Below, one piece after another: positions 1 through 11,200 of a stretch of 64,000 bases of DNA. Position numbers and translations under genes: made by a program. The number at the start of each line of letters is the position of its first letter. The first letter of the stretch is position 1. The DNA comes from Gymnorhina tibicen (taxonomy: Eukaryota > Chordata > Aves > Passeriformes > Artamidae). Below the pieces are notes generated by a model. It was not told where the DNA came from and did no database searches. It saw only the letters and a program-made list of their open reading frames with translations. The stretch spans positions 3,122,546 through 3,186,545 of the forward strand of contig VXAZ01001116.1 of the NCBI GenBank assembly GCA_013399875.1, in the 5' to 3' direction.

Positions 1-1250
1 TAGCCTTAGCATTATAATTCAGGATCCTTTTAATGTTCAACTGTGTATTTTCCCTGTTCTTGCTTGATGAGTCTTACAAATGACTGAAATATGAGGAAAA
101 TCACAGTGGTCAGTGACATTGTTGTAGAGAACTCCCTGTTTCTGTTCTACAGCTTACCGTCTCTCTCCATTCAGTGGTTTGCTAATTGCCCTCTAGACTA
201 AAACAGTCTTCTGCCAGATACTGGGAAAAGTTGTTTCCTCTTCCAATCTAGGATCTCCAACTGATTAATATATTCTCATGGCACTGCGGTTTGAAACCTT
301 AACTGGTAAACATCCCTTTTATCTGACAGCTTCCGTCCCTCAGCAAGGGCCTCTCTAACCATCACAATCTCTGTGTAAGAATGCATTAATATGAAATACT
401 ATAGGCTCTGTACACTGGCAGCCTGCAATACAACTGTTTCTGAACAGAAGAAAGAGATGAAATGAAAGCACAGTAAGCAGATAAAATATTAATTTAAGGC
501 TCAGCATGATACAAAGTGTTACAGGGTGACACTTTTTTCTTTCTTCTCTCTGTGGGCCAAATCAGATACACATGTGGTGAAAAGGACCCTTATCCAGCAA
601 CAATTAAAAAACTCCAACAAAACAAAAATAACAAAGATTCAAGGATAATTTGCTGCAAATAAACCTTGGACGAGGGCCTAATGTGCATCTTGAGTTCTAC
701 TGAAAAAGAAGATGAGAAGAAGTAGTTGCCAATAGTTTAGAGAACAACTGGAAAGTTAAAAAACATATTACAAAATCAAGAACAGTTTCTTGAGTTGCTC
801 TTTCCCTTCATGTCCAATAAGCTGTAGCACCCACATTTTTACCAGGTTATATGTGATATACAGGGGACATGTATTTCACATAATCGTGTTCTTCAGCTGG
901 CTAGGCAATTCCAGATTTTAAAGAGTAATAGCCAGTCATTAACTCCTGAAATGAAAGACCGTTTGGACATACGTAATTCTTTTATATGAGGACCAGGCTG
1001 ACTCTAGAGAAAAGGACAATGGTGTGCTGGCAATGCAGACTTCCATTACAATTGAGATTGATTTCACTGCAAATAAGATTTTTGCATACTTCTTTTATTT
1101 GCAGGTAAATTCCCAGTACTATTTCATACAGTACTTCAGTTTGTAACAGAATTCTTAATCTTGAACTATGTATCATTTTGGGGAAAAGAAAGGACAAGGA
1201 GCCTTATTCAAAAATTTGATCAGGGCAGACAAAGATCATATGCTCTTACA

Positions 1251-1300
1251 ATTGTTTAGGTTGGAAAAGACCTTTAAGATCATCAAGTCCAACCATTGTT
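1251..1300 (-). mobile_element. CR1 LINE 3'-tail fragment
   Basis: The + strand reads GTTGGAAAAGACCTTTAAGA followed by TCATCAAGTCCAACC. This is the reverse complement of the very common avian CR1 3' end, which lies just before the terminal ATTCTATG-type repeats. Only about 50 bases remain, so it is a short 5'-truncated copy in minus orientation. No coding part is left. Confidence 0.8.
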
Positions 1301-2640
1301 GTTATAACCAGAACAGTCTTACATGAATTGTTATGTACAAAAACCCATCAACATCATCGTATTTCCACATGGATTTCAACTACAGTTCAAAGGAAGAGAC
1401 AGAAAAGGCACTCTGTTCTCCTGGGTTTTCAATGATAAGAGGCATGCTGTGAATGTATTGAGTTCACAGTATCATTTCTTGCTTCTGTTCCCATATAAAT
1501 GGTCCAGTGAGTTGTTCCACTGAATGCAAATTGTGCCAAGCATATTGGTAAACATGTTGATTTGGATGTATCCTACCATCAACTAATCAGATGCACATTC
1601 TATCACCATTTTGCAATTGGTTCTTGCCATTCTGCAGTTTTTTGCAATTTTCTGCTTACTTTAAGAATAATGCATAAGTTAGGACAGAGGAGGAGGTTTT
1701 AGGAAACGGACTTACATGCCTATTGCAACTAGTGTTTGAAGAAAATAAAACCCCTTATTTTCAAAACAAGCTAAAGTCATGTATCTGAACAAAGAAGAAA
1801 TCATTGTCCTACACTGGATTTCTTCGTCACTAGGAACTGATATAACCACAATCCTTTCGTTTTGTGGTTTATCTGTACCAGGGCAGTCCAGCTAGTACGG
1901 CACTGAGGGCTCTGGAAAGTAGGTAAAAATCTTGATGGCTTAGAAGTTACTGTAAATAGACAGACTTACTGTGTGAATATATTTTAACAGTGTAGTGATT
2001 TTAAAGGCCTGACTTGAGTTAATAGTGCAATGAAGACGTACTCTTTGGTGACAATATTTGCATTTTTAATGTTTATTATAAGAGTTTGCAGCTTTGAAGG
2101 CAAAAGCATGTGAATTTTTCCTACTAGTCATTTGTGTTACTACAATGAATGGCAAAGTGGGCGTAAAATATGATTAAATCAAACCCAAAAAATCAAGCCC
2201 ACGGAATTAATTTCTAAGAAACAATGCACAAGGCCAAATTGCAGTAGATTAATTCTCTGTGCTTTGAATGAACATAGATGACTGTTTATAATATTTTCAC
2301 TGTGATTTGATGTTACACATCTTATAGTAGGAGCACGGGGAATTTCCCATGCCTACAGGTGGATAATTAGTCTTTCTTCAGTTCTTTGAAAATAACGAGG
2401 TTCATTCATGAGTGTCCTTTGTGAAGGCTAACAAAGTTGGCTAACAAGTTAAGCTATTTCTGCTTTTATTTTAACAACTAGCTGTAAGATTTTCTGCTTT
2501 TGAAAAAATTCATAGTGCTGTTTTACATGGTTTAGATATGTTACAGACCTATCCAGATGGAATGAAACTGAAAGGCTAGTTCATACCAGTTATGAACCAG
2601 GCCGGTAATGCCTATGACTCTTGAAGCTGGCTGACATTTC

Positions 2641-2687
2641 ACTTTGTAAGATCCAGTTAACTTTGTAAGATCCAGTTAACTTTGTAA
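2641..2687. repeat. 19-bp tandem repeat, 2.5 copies
   Basis: The unit ACTTTGTAAGATCCAGTTA occurs twice head to tail without mismatch, followed by a partial third copy (ACTTTGTAA). This is a local slippage-type duplication. Perfect identity suggests it is recent or may vary between individuals. No function is implied. Confidence 0.9.
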
Positions 2688-5166
2688 AACTTTAATCATA
2701 TGGAATGAAATATCCCATGCTGAGTAATGAAATAATTCATACTTTTTAAAGAATGTTGTTTTGATAATAGAAAAAGAATGCTCAGCCACTTCTCAGAAAT
2801 GCCCCTCTAGCCCAGTAGTTCCTTGGATTCAGTATGCAGTCAAAACTAATTAAGCAAAAGAGGCAATGTTCTGTGCATTAATGGCAAACAATAGTATGCT
2901 GATAACTGTAGCTGCTAATGCACGTTGCCTGTGTAACTGAGCCATCCTTTACCAAATGGTTGCTTCCTACAAAACAGGACAAGCTTACTCTGCTGTCAAA
3001 ATGAAGCTCTGGAACTGTATCCAGACAAACTTGTTTGGCCAGTGCTTCTTTACTGGCCATTCCCCTCACAGAAGCTTATTGCAGAATGCGTTGTAATCTG
3101 GAAGTTTGTAAAGGAACACTGGTCCTCACTGAGCGGCAGTAGGGTAATGGATGTTAATTTCCCAGAGGGTGATGGCGAGGGCGTTGTAGCGATGTCACAC
3201 TGCAGGATGTGTGAAGAAAGGATGTTTGGGGTACTACTGACATAACATGGCATCATCCTACTAGTCAGCTGGTGTCTGATTTTTCTGAAGGCTGTGAAAA
3301 CATCTTGTATCAAGTAGAAGTACAGGGGAGCTTAAAGGGAAGAAAGAAGCTTTATTCTTCTAGAGAAAATTAGTCCATTGCTTCCTCTTACATTAAGCTT
3401 AAGCTTATGGTTTGTCCCTTATTGTTTTCATTGTGATTGTTGTTTGTGTAGTCCAAGTCAAGAGAAAGGGAAACAGGGTAAGCCCTACATCTGATTTCTA
3501 ATGGATTCTCATCTCACTGGTTGGCAAGCCCTACCTTTGAGTGGGAGGCTGAGATTCATAGAAAGGGGCCTTAATATCAAAGATGTACCATTGAAATCCT
3601 TAGGAAAATCTGCTTAAATTTGGGCAAATTACGAGACTTTGTAAAACAGCATTTTGCGCATGGTGGAGACGTGAGAGTTTAATACTTAAGTTTGTAAATA
3701 TTCCATGCTTACTTAGCAGATAAATCTCTCACATGCACGACCAGACTGCATAGCTGCCAATCAGAAAGAAATAGTAGAACAGAGTCCAAAACACCACTGC
3801 ATCACTGCTGAAAAACTTTCCCCATAATTGCTTGTGTTGAGGTTGAACAGAAAACTGAAAGCAGTTGCTAATCTTTCAGTGATCCTTTCTTCCCTTGCTG
3901 ACCTCTAATCAGCATGAAGGAAGAAACCATCCAATTTCAACAGAATTTCAAAAAAGACAATGTATTTGAAAAAGGAGATGATGCAGGTCAAGATGAGAAG
4001 GGCAAACTGGGTAAAGAGCTGGAAACCAGGAGTGGAGTCTATTGAAGAAATTTAAGACAAGGACCCAGGAAACTGGAGGTCGTTTAATTGAAGGGGTGTT
4101 TGGGAGCCTGCTGGAAGTAATGGGGGAAGCTAGAATGAGTCATTCTGAAAACCTGAGTGCTTCAACACTAGAAGAAATATTTTCATAAAAATATTGCCAG
4201 AGTCTGTTTTAATTCTATTTCAGATCTGAGTTAAGTCGTGCCAGTTCATGCCCTATTTTAGACAACATTCAATACATATCTGGGTTGATGCAGCTATTTC
4301 TGGGCATAGGTTAGTCTTTAATTTCGTGCCAAATTGGTGTTAAACCGGTCTGCTTTGTCCTTTATGTCTTTCTTCTTTTATTAGTAATCCAAATTACCTT
4401 GATAAACAAGAGTTCTCTACCAATGTAAACTCTGTGTAGCTGGCATGCACTGTACCATTTAAAGATGAAGAAAATTAGTCAGGTGAGTCATGTAATTTAC
4501 TTTAGGAAGGGCACAATGAATCAGTGAATGAGCCAGGAATCTAAACCGAGGAATTTCTGACCTCCTGATTTTTTTGGAAATCCCAACTCTTGCTTCTTGC
4601 TATTTTTTCTCCTTACACTACCGAGATAAAAAGCCTACTTTTCTTGTTTAACTTGTGCAGTGCTCCTATTAATGTTAAGTGGTTATATTTAGGCACTGAT
4701 GAGCCAATAGTCTTGACCTTACAAGAAACTCGGCTTGTTAGTTACTGTTGCTTAATCCTTCCTATCTGTAAGTTTGTTGTCTGTGTTGCTCAAAACCAAG
4801 CTGAGAATTGTCCTCTTTGCTTTGTTTACATACTAGAGGAGGAAAAAACCACTTTGGTAGACAGAAAATTCTTCAAGTGAGCAAAAGAAAGACAGACTCA
4901 TTGTTCGTATGCGTACTTGGGTGTGTCATACTTAAAGAAATTCAAAATGGGGGTGGGAACTGAAGGAACAAGAGACAACAATGAAAAGCGAGAGGATGAG
5001 AAGGCTGGACTTGCATATTAATGAGAGCTCGCCTGTAATTGGGAATTTCCTTTCACTACATTTTTCTTTTTCCTTTTTCCACCACTTACCGTTTGGTTGG
5101 GGTTTTTTCTTCCTCTGCCTTATGTGTTATTTTGTGTTCCATTCTGTGCAAGAGCAGCGTGAAGTT

Positions 5167-5213
5167 GGCTCATATCCTGATTTCTGAGAAGTGCAGAAAT
5201 AAGGATATGAGCC
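5167..5213. repeat. 20-bp-stem quasi-palindrome (hairpin)
   Basis: The left arm 5167-5186 (GGCTCATATCCTGATTTCTG) and the right arm 5194-5213 (CAGAAATAAGGATATGAGCC) are reverse complements at 19 of 20 positions. The single mismatch is G opposite A. The loop is 7 nt (5187-5193). As RNA or single-stranded DNA this would form one strong hairpin. It is shorter than a usual pre-miRNA and does not extend beyond the 20 pairs. I see no similarity to a known transposon end. Confidence 0.9.
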
Positions 5214-7912
5214 TGTGCTACTACACAGAGGGAAAAGCAGTGCTGAAAGGAACTGGTACAGAAATCAGGGCAAAATTTTCTAACATCCCTCTGCTGAAGG
5301 AAGAATTTTCAATTATTCTCAGATGGATGACAGTATCATGTTTACAGGGCTGCTGCTAGGTAACTTCTTATTCTGTACAAAAGGAAAAGTTAGTGTCTTC
5401 ATGTGTAAGGGGCATATTTCAAAGCTAGGTCAAAAGGAAACAAACCAAACATCTGTGGGTATCAGGTGACTGCTTCAAACTATACTATAGACAGGAAAAA
5501 ATACCATTCCACAGTTTGATAGTTAATTCTTCTTCTCTCCTGATGTTTGCACATAGGATCACCTAAATCTGCTGTTGTCCCTCCTTTCTGCATAGGTCAT
5601 ATCACCTGAACCTCACAGCACCTGTCCTAGAGTGAATGAGCTCTATGGTAATCCCTGCAACAAAACAGACACCTGTTCCCATATAGTTTTCAGAGAGAGA
5701 CAGGCAGATACCTTCTGGCTCAGTCCACCTTTATGTTGTACATTGATTTTGCAAATGCTGCCTTTTGCTATTTTGTCTGTCTTCTCTCCTGGCTCATCAT
5801 TTCCTTTAGAAAAAGACATCTATTTAAATAGAGATGAAAAATTTCCCTGAAATGAGTGGATTCAAACAAACAGGCTAGATTCTTTCTTAACAAGCACATA
5901 AATAAAATTATTCTTGTAATTTTTAAAAAATTTCATTTACTATTTGTGTTCTCAGGGAGTTATTCTCTTGAGTCTGAGAAATAGGGTGGGGGTTTTTTGG
6001 TTTTATTTTTTTTTCATTTTCTGAAATATGTTTAGCCTCTACTGACCTTAATTTACTCTCCAGTCAGTTAATTGCACATGGTAATCCTCTATACATACCC
6101 AGAGAGTCTCAGTGATTTTTTTTGCACTTCTTCATGATCATCCAGGGTAGGGGAGGAAGAAAACAACAAAACCCTGAAAGAATACAGTCAGCAAATATGT
6201 TTCCATTAGAATTGAATGAAATTGTGTGTGTAGTTAGACTCACCTGGTCCAAACAATTCCTTTCTCTGTGTGCTGGCAGATTGTTCCCTAGCCCTGATTA
6301 TGTTGCTGACATTATGCTCGTGAGGGAAATTCCTTCCTGACTCCTGATCTGATGGATTTATAATCCTGTTGATGTAAGCAAAGCTTCCTGTACTTATCTA
6401 AGACCCAATTGTCCAATCAGTTCTACATATAAAACTCCTGTTAAAGTAAATAGAATGGCACACAAGTTGCTGAGAAGATGATCAGGACCCTGGTACGGTT
6501 TCTGCTCTAGAACCATAGCTACAAGATAACTTTAATGCAGCACTGCCCTGACAAAGAAAAAAAGCAAATCTCACTGTTTTCACCATCATCAGCTGCTTGT
6601 CTGTGTCATTCTCTACACAGGAACAAGTATTCATGCAGTGAAGTTAAAATTAGCCTGGAAACAATGAGTAAATACATAATCTGCTTTTTTAACATTCAGC
6701 TATTATTAATTTTCATGCACCTAAACTTTCTCGGCAGAAAGCCTTCAAAATTTCAATAAAGCCTTCTGTTACCTAACCTATCCCACTGAACTAAAAGACT
6801 AACTACAGTAGGGGAGAAATGTAATCTGCCAGTGTTGCATATTACTGGTAGCAGTTTATACTGGAAATGTTTTTTTCCTGTGTACTTTTATGATGGAGGA
6901 TGGGACACAGAAAATGTTTTGATTTAGAAATGCAGCTGGGATGCCTTATGAGAGCTGCAGTTTAGAAATTTCATGGTCCTATTGTTTTCTGTTCACCAGG
7001 CTCTCTAGTCAGACCAAAAAGCATTATACAGTGTAGTGCCTCCTTTTTGGATTGCCTAGCTTTATCTTTCTGTGGCTCTCCTCCTCCTAAGCTGAACTAA
7101 CCAGACCCAGGGATTCAATTTTCTGTCTAGATGAAATCTCAGTGATCCAATTACTTAAGACCAGCAATTACTGCTAGTTCCCTTCACTCTCATAATGCCT
7201 TGACTGCAGCTGCTTTTAGGATCTTCATCCTTAAGGATTCTTTGTGTTGCCATTTAGGGAGGCGGTTCTGCCTCAAATTTTAATGACCGTCCCCTGTTAT
7301 CTTTCAGTTACTATGCCTTGGAATTCCAGTCCCATGTGAAGATAAGCCAGACAAGCCTCACACTTAGACTGGAGCTTTGGATATTACCCAGAACATAGTT
7401 GGCCCCAGGCATTAAGGTAGAAATGGCACAAAATTTCATAACACTGTCAAGGATTGAGCCATGCTGTGCACACTAAGTAAGAAGGGACAGTGTTCAGCGG
7501 GTCATTACTATGCCAAATCTGAGCAGTGTCTGGTACCATGGGCAACAAGATGCCATTGGCAGGAAAAACACAATTGCCAAGAGTTTTCCGTCATGATACT
7601 CAAACAACTTAGTGGGAATCAGAATTAAGGAAATCTAATTTTCCTGGATTTGGCCATGAGGTTAATTGGTTCTGGCATCTCACCCCACACAAGTTTCGGG
7701 ACAAGCTAAAGCTCATCTCGCCCCAGCTGCTGCCGTGGAGGGAGCATGACGCTTCTCTCCTCTGCCCCTTGCCACAGCTCCCAACGTGGCACAGCAACAG
7801 GGCGGATCGCTCCCCTACTCCGACCACGACCCAAAACTTAGCAAAAATAATTCCGATTTGGCTCGACAGCCTGACAAAGCCCCTCGCCAGCGGCCGCGGG
7901 GCCGCTCCCGCC

Positions 7913-8063
7913 NNNNNNNNNNNNNNNNNNNNNNNNNNNNNNNNNNNNNNNNNNNNNNNNNNNNNNNNNNNNNNNNNNNNNNNNNNNNNNNNNNNNNNNN
8001 NNNNNNNNNNNNNNNNNNNNNNNNNNNNNNNNNNNNNNNNNNNNNNNNNNNNNNNNNNNNNNN
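7913..8063. other. assembly gap (151 N)
   Basis: A run of 151 undetermined bases lies inside the GC-rich island directly upstream of the SRPK2 start codon. Such gaps are typical of hard-to-sequence GC-rich DNA in bird assemblies. It hides the proximal 5' UTR and probably the transcription start. The true length may differ from the number of Ns. Confidence 0.97.
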
Positions 8064-8077
8064 CGCGGCGCGGGGCG

Positions 8078-8093
8078 ATGAACTCGCGCAAAG
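8078..8093 (+). CDS. SRPK2: SRPK2 coding exon 1 (long N-terminus)
   Basis: This is the first 16 coding bases: ATG AAC TCG CGC AAA G, encoding MNSRK plus the first base of a valine codon. The start has a purine at -3 (GCG before ATG). The exon ends at AAAG, with GT donor at 8094-8095 (AAAG/GTACCG). The split codon is completed by the next exon (G + TG), giving MNSRKVLALQ, close to human SRPK2 MSSRKVLAIQ and to SRPK1 MERKVLALQ. The 5' UTR runs into the assembly gap, so the exon's left end is unknown. The donor is not the strongest possible, but the frame and the protein match both support it. Confidence 0.85.
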
Positions 8094-8185
8094 GTACCGC
8101 GCTGTGCCGGGCGGGCGGGAGCGGGGGGGGGCTGCGCGGCCGCCGCCGCTCACGCCGGCTCCCGGCTGTTCTCTTCTCCCGGCAG
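8094..8185 (+). other. SRPK2 minute intron (92 nt)
   Basis: A very short GC-rich intron between GTACCG (donor) and the acceptor CTCTTCTCCCGGCAG. It includes a G-run near 8120-8130 and GCGGCCGCCGCC-type sequence. Removing it joins MNSRK to VLALQ in frame. Reading through it instead breaks the match to SRPK2. Avian genes in GC-rich islands often have such very short introns; this statement is general knowledge, not something measured here. Confidence 0.8.
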
Positions 8186-8270
8186 TGCTGGCCCTGCAGG
8201 CCCGCAGGCGGCGGCCCAAGCAGTCCGCGGCGGCCGGCAGGAGGGACAAGCACCTGGCGCCCCACAAAAA
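8186..8270 (+). CDS. SRPK2: SRPK2 coding exon 2 (basic N-terminal arm)
   Basis: An 85-nt exon with acceptor CCCGGCAG and strong donor AAAAA/GTGAGT. Joined to exon 1 it gives 33 complete codons plus two bases (AA). The peptide starts MNSRKVLALQARRRRPKQ, continues with an alanine/glycine/arginine stretch (SAAAGRRD) and ends in KHLAPHK. Human SRPK2 long N-terminus is 24 residues (MSSRKVLAIQARKRRPK then REKHPKK), so this version is about ten residues longer and richer in arginine. The exon ends after two bases of a codon, the same phase as the alternative exon at 52509-52572. It contributes a basic arm ahead of the proline-rich linker; the kinase domain is not in the window. Confidence 0.88.
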
Positions 8271-11200
8271 GTGAGTACGGGGACCCCCGACCCGCCGGGA
8301 CGGAGCCTCCCCCCGCGACCCCTCCGTTGTCTGTGCGTCCCTCGCGCGGCGCTCCCGGCGCCCCGTAACGCCCCTGCGGGCGGTCCCGGCTGCCCGGTCC
8401 CGCCGCCCGCGGGACACACGGCGGCTCCCCCGGCAGGGCACAGCACCCCTCCGGGCCCGGCCCTCCCACGGGGGATGTCGCCACGGCCGCTTGGGGACCG
8501 TACCCAGCCCGCGTGCCGGGCTCAGCATCCTTCGGGCAGGGCCGCCCGGTGCCCCGTGGGAACCCGAGCCAGGCACTCCGGCCGCTGGCCCTGAGAACCC
8601 CCGGTTTGTCGGTGATCTGCCCAGCCCACGTGTTCCTCTTGATTCTCCCTCCAGTTCTCTCCGCTTTGTGGTCTCCTTTCCCAGTGCTTTCTGTTCCGAG
8701 GTTTCTGCAGTATTGTCCCATCTATAGGCAGTCCTTTTCTCATCCTCCTCGGTACCATCAGACTATTTCCCCTTCCCAGATGTGTCTAATCGTCAATGAT
8801 GCTGATACCAGTATCGCTTTGGTTTGTTTTAAGTCTCTGTTGATCTTACAGATAAGGACAGAAGTTGCTCTCTGTTTTCCCCTCCTTGTCTTCTGCTAGC
8901 CCTTCATGTTCTTGTCACTGTCCACTTGATCTTTTCCCATTCTCATCATACTTGTTTTCACTGAACTCCATAGGAACATTCTTCCATCTCTATAGTGTTC
9001 ACACTCTGCTGTTTCCTAGGATAATGTGGCTTTGGGCTATTGCATTTTTTCTCCTTGAAGGCTTACATGCTTCTGTCACTAACTTTCACTGTGTTTTATT
9101 CAGTGGGACTTAATTGGTGACTCATTAAGTTTCCAATAGGCTCTTGTCTTTGTTTTTGTTACTTGGGGATCCAGTCTACCTGCTTTGTTCTGACAGGGAA
9201 ATATGGCCTGATATCACTCATTCCCTTCTCCGTCTAGCTGGCCAGTCTTAGAACTGGGAAGCAGTGTATGGTGGATATATATGTGGTGGGGAGAGATGTT
9301 GCTATGTGCTATGGCAAATGATTCAAGGGGCAAGGTCTTTTTCTTTATGACTTCTATTGGAAGAAATAATAATATATCTCTGACCACGAAGTGTTTGGTT
9401 TGTTTTTTTTTCCTAGTTACAGTAAATGGGTGCTTTTTCCCCCTTTAAGATCGGTAAAAATAACATAGGATGAGGTGCTGGTGTAGCAGTGATCAGACTT
9501 CAACAGCTAACTTCACATCCTGTTCCACTAGTGCTATTTCCTCCAGCATTGTGTAAAAGCTGTATTATGCTTTCAGTTCTTTGAATTTGGAGTTACTGCA
9601 ATGCAAACAAATGTTATGTGCATGATATGCAGTAATTGATTCCCTTGTTTCCAGAAACCTTTTGGAAATTCAGTTTGTAGTGTTACGTGGATTTGCTTTT
9701 TGCCAGTTTGAAAACGGAAATAGGTTAAATTTCATTGTAGCTCTAGGTTCAGAGTTATTTTTGAAGCTTTAAGTCTTAACCACAAGGTTGTTAATAAACT
9801 TCTATTCTTAGGTGATAGAACATTTAATACACTTCTTAGTGGAGCTGCTTTGGGATGTTTTGTTGAATGAGTTTGTTAAAAGTTTGCTTTCACAGACACT
9901 TAATAAGTACAGAACTGGTAGTCTTTGTTTTTGCTGAAGAAACTGGCTACTGTTAAGTCAGGGTGCATAGTCAGGAGCTGGCCATTTGCCTTACTGAGTC
10001 GGCATTTCCAGATGCAATGCTCCAATCTGATCGGTTGCCTCATGAAACAAGTGGTTTTGCTGTAGTTGACAAGAGCCATCTTGTCAACTCTTCTGCTACG
10101 TATGCTTTTTCTTCAAACCACTTTTATGCTCTGGAGACCTTCTACTCTGTTTTATGCTTCTATATAAAAGCAAAACTTCTTTCAAGTTTTTAAGTCTCCT
10201 TGCAAATAGTTGAGGCCCCCAAAGTAAAGCCAGCATCAGACATTTTTTCAGTATCTCTTTTGTCCTGTTCCTAGCCTTGCTTTAAATTCAACTGCTACAG
10301 CATATACTAGTGTTTTAGAGGCGTATGGCATCTGTGATGCATATCAAATGCACAGTATCTGGAAATGAAAATGTTGATTTGAGGGGTGGAGATTCTATGC
10401 CATAAGTTCCCTGCAGTGAACTTGTTCGCTACATGAAAATTGTGACTTAGTTTTGAATCCAAAGCAGGTTGTGTTGTTTTTTTTTTTTCTTAACTGTGGT
10501 TCTTAGGAAAGCTTTTTTCTGCCAGGTCATAACTCTGTGGAGTAACTTCCATTGTTGCTGGTAACAATGTGCTTCAAAGGGAACTGCAGGATTCCTCCTG
10601 TAAAATTGGCTAGGAGAGTTATATCGTATTGTAGCTTACTTGTAGGCTTTTGTTTGAAGAGTATTAAGATGATGACACAAGAAGAAAAAATTGCAGTACT
10701 CTGAATAGCTTTTTGTCTGTTATGACCTTATTTGCCAAAGAAGGCTGTGAGATTGGTCCTCAGTAGCTGCTCAGTGTTGACCCCCTAAGTCAATGATGAG
10801 AGCTGGTGGAGGTGAATCTGTATTTTTTTTGCAATAGGGTGGGAAAAAAAAGAAAATAGAAGCTAAGTGTCTCATATTCTGAAGAGACTTTGGGTTGAAT
10901 CAAGACTATATCTATAGTTGCATGTAATAATAAAATTTACTTGATACGGCCTTACTTTGAAATCAAACATCCAGGCTACTGAAACAGAATATTTCACTGT
11001 ATTAAGATAAGTTAGCACTTGATTTTGGTTGTAATAGATGGACTTGCAAGCAGTGTGTGCAAACTACTTATGTATTTAGCTGGACAGAAGATTAATCAAA
11101 ATTGTTAATTTGGGTCCTCTGCAATTTATTTCTCTTTGAAGTGGAGGTCTGCGTTAAGAGATGTCTGTGAAACAGTGATTTTGACAGACGCCTGAGTCTG

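Larger units (their letters stand above)
1..7780. other. upstream flank, no gene seen
   Basis: AT-rich non-coding DNA upstream of the SRPK2 CpG island. The open frames here are short, lack recognisable domains and look like chance. From memory of the human map, PUS7 lies upstream of SRPK2 in the same orientation, so I looked for the PUS7 C-terminal end and did not find it. The only structured items I see are a CR1 tail near 1.25 kb, a 19-bp tandem repeat near 2.64 kb and a strong hairpin near 5.17 kb, each listed separately. Regulatory elements may be present but cannot be recognised by eye. Confidence 0.7.
7780..8600 (+). promoter_or_regulatory. CpG island, SRPK2 promoter 1
   Basis: The base composition changes sharply from AT-rich flank to GC-rich, CpG-dense sequence, including GCGGCCGC at 7890-7897 and repeated CGCGG/GCCGCC runs. 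It fades by about 8.6 kb. The island covers the SRPK2 start codon at 8078, the tiny first intron and the second exon, as expected of a broad CpG-island promoter. The probable transcription start and most of the 5' UTR fall inside or just left of the gap at 7913-8063, so no TATA box or initiator can be assigned. Confidence 0.85.

Noticed and set aside
7609..8721. Long minus-strand and other open frames across the assembly gap
   Set aside because: They read through 151 undetermined bases and GC-rich island sequence. The + strand spliced SRPK2 exons explain the region.
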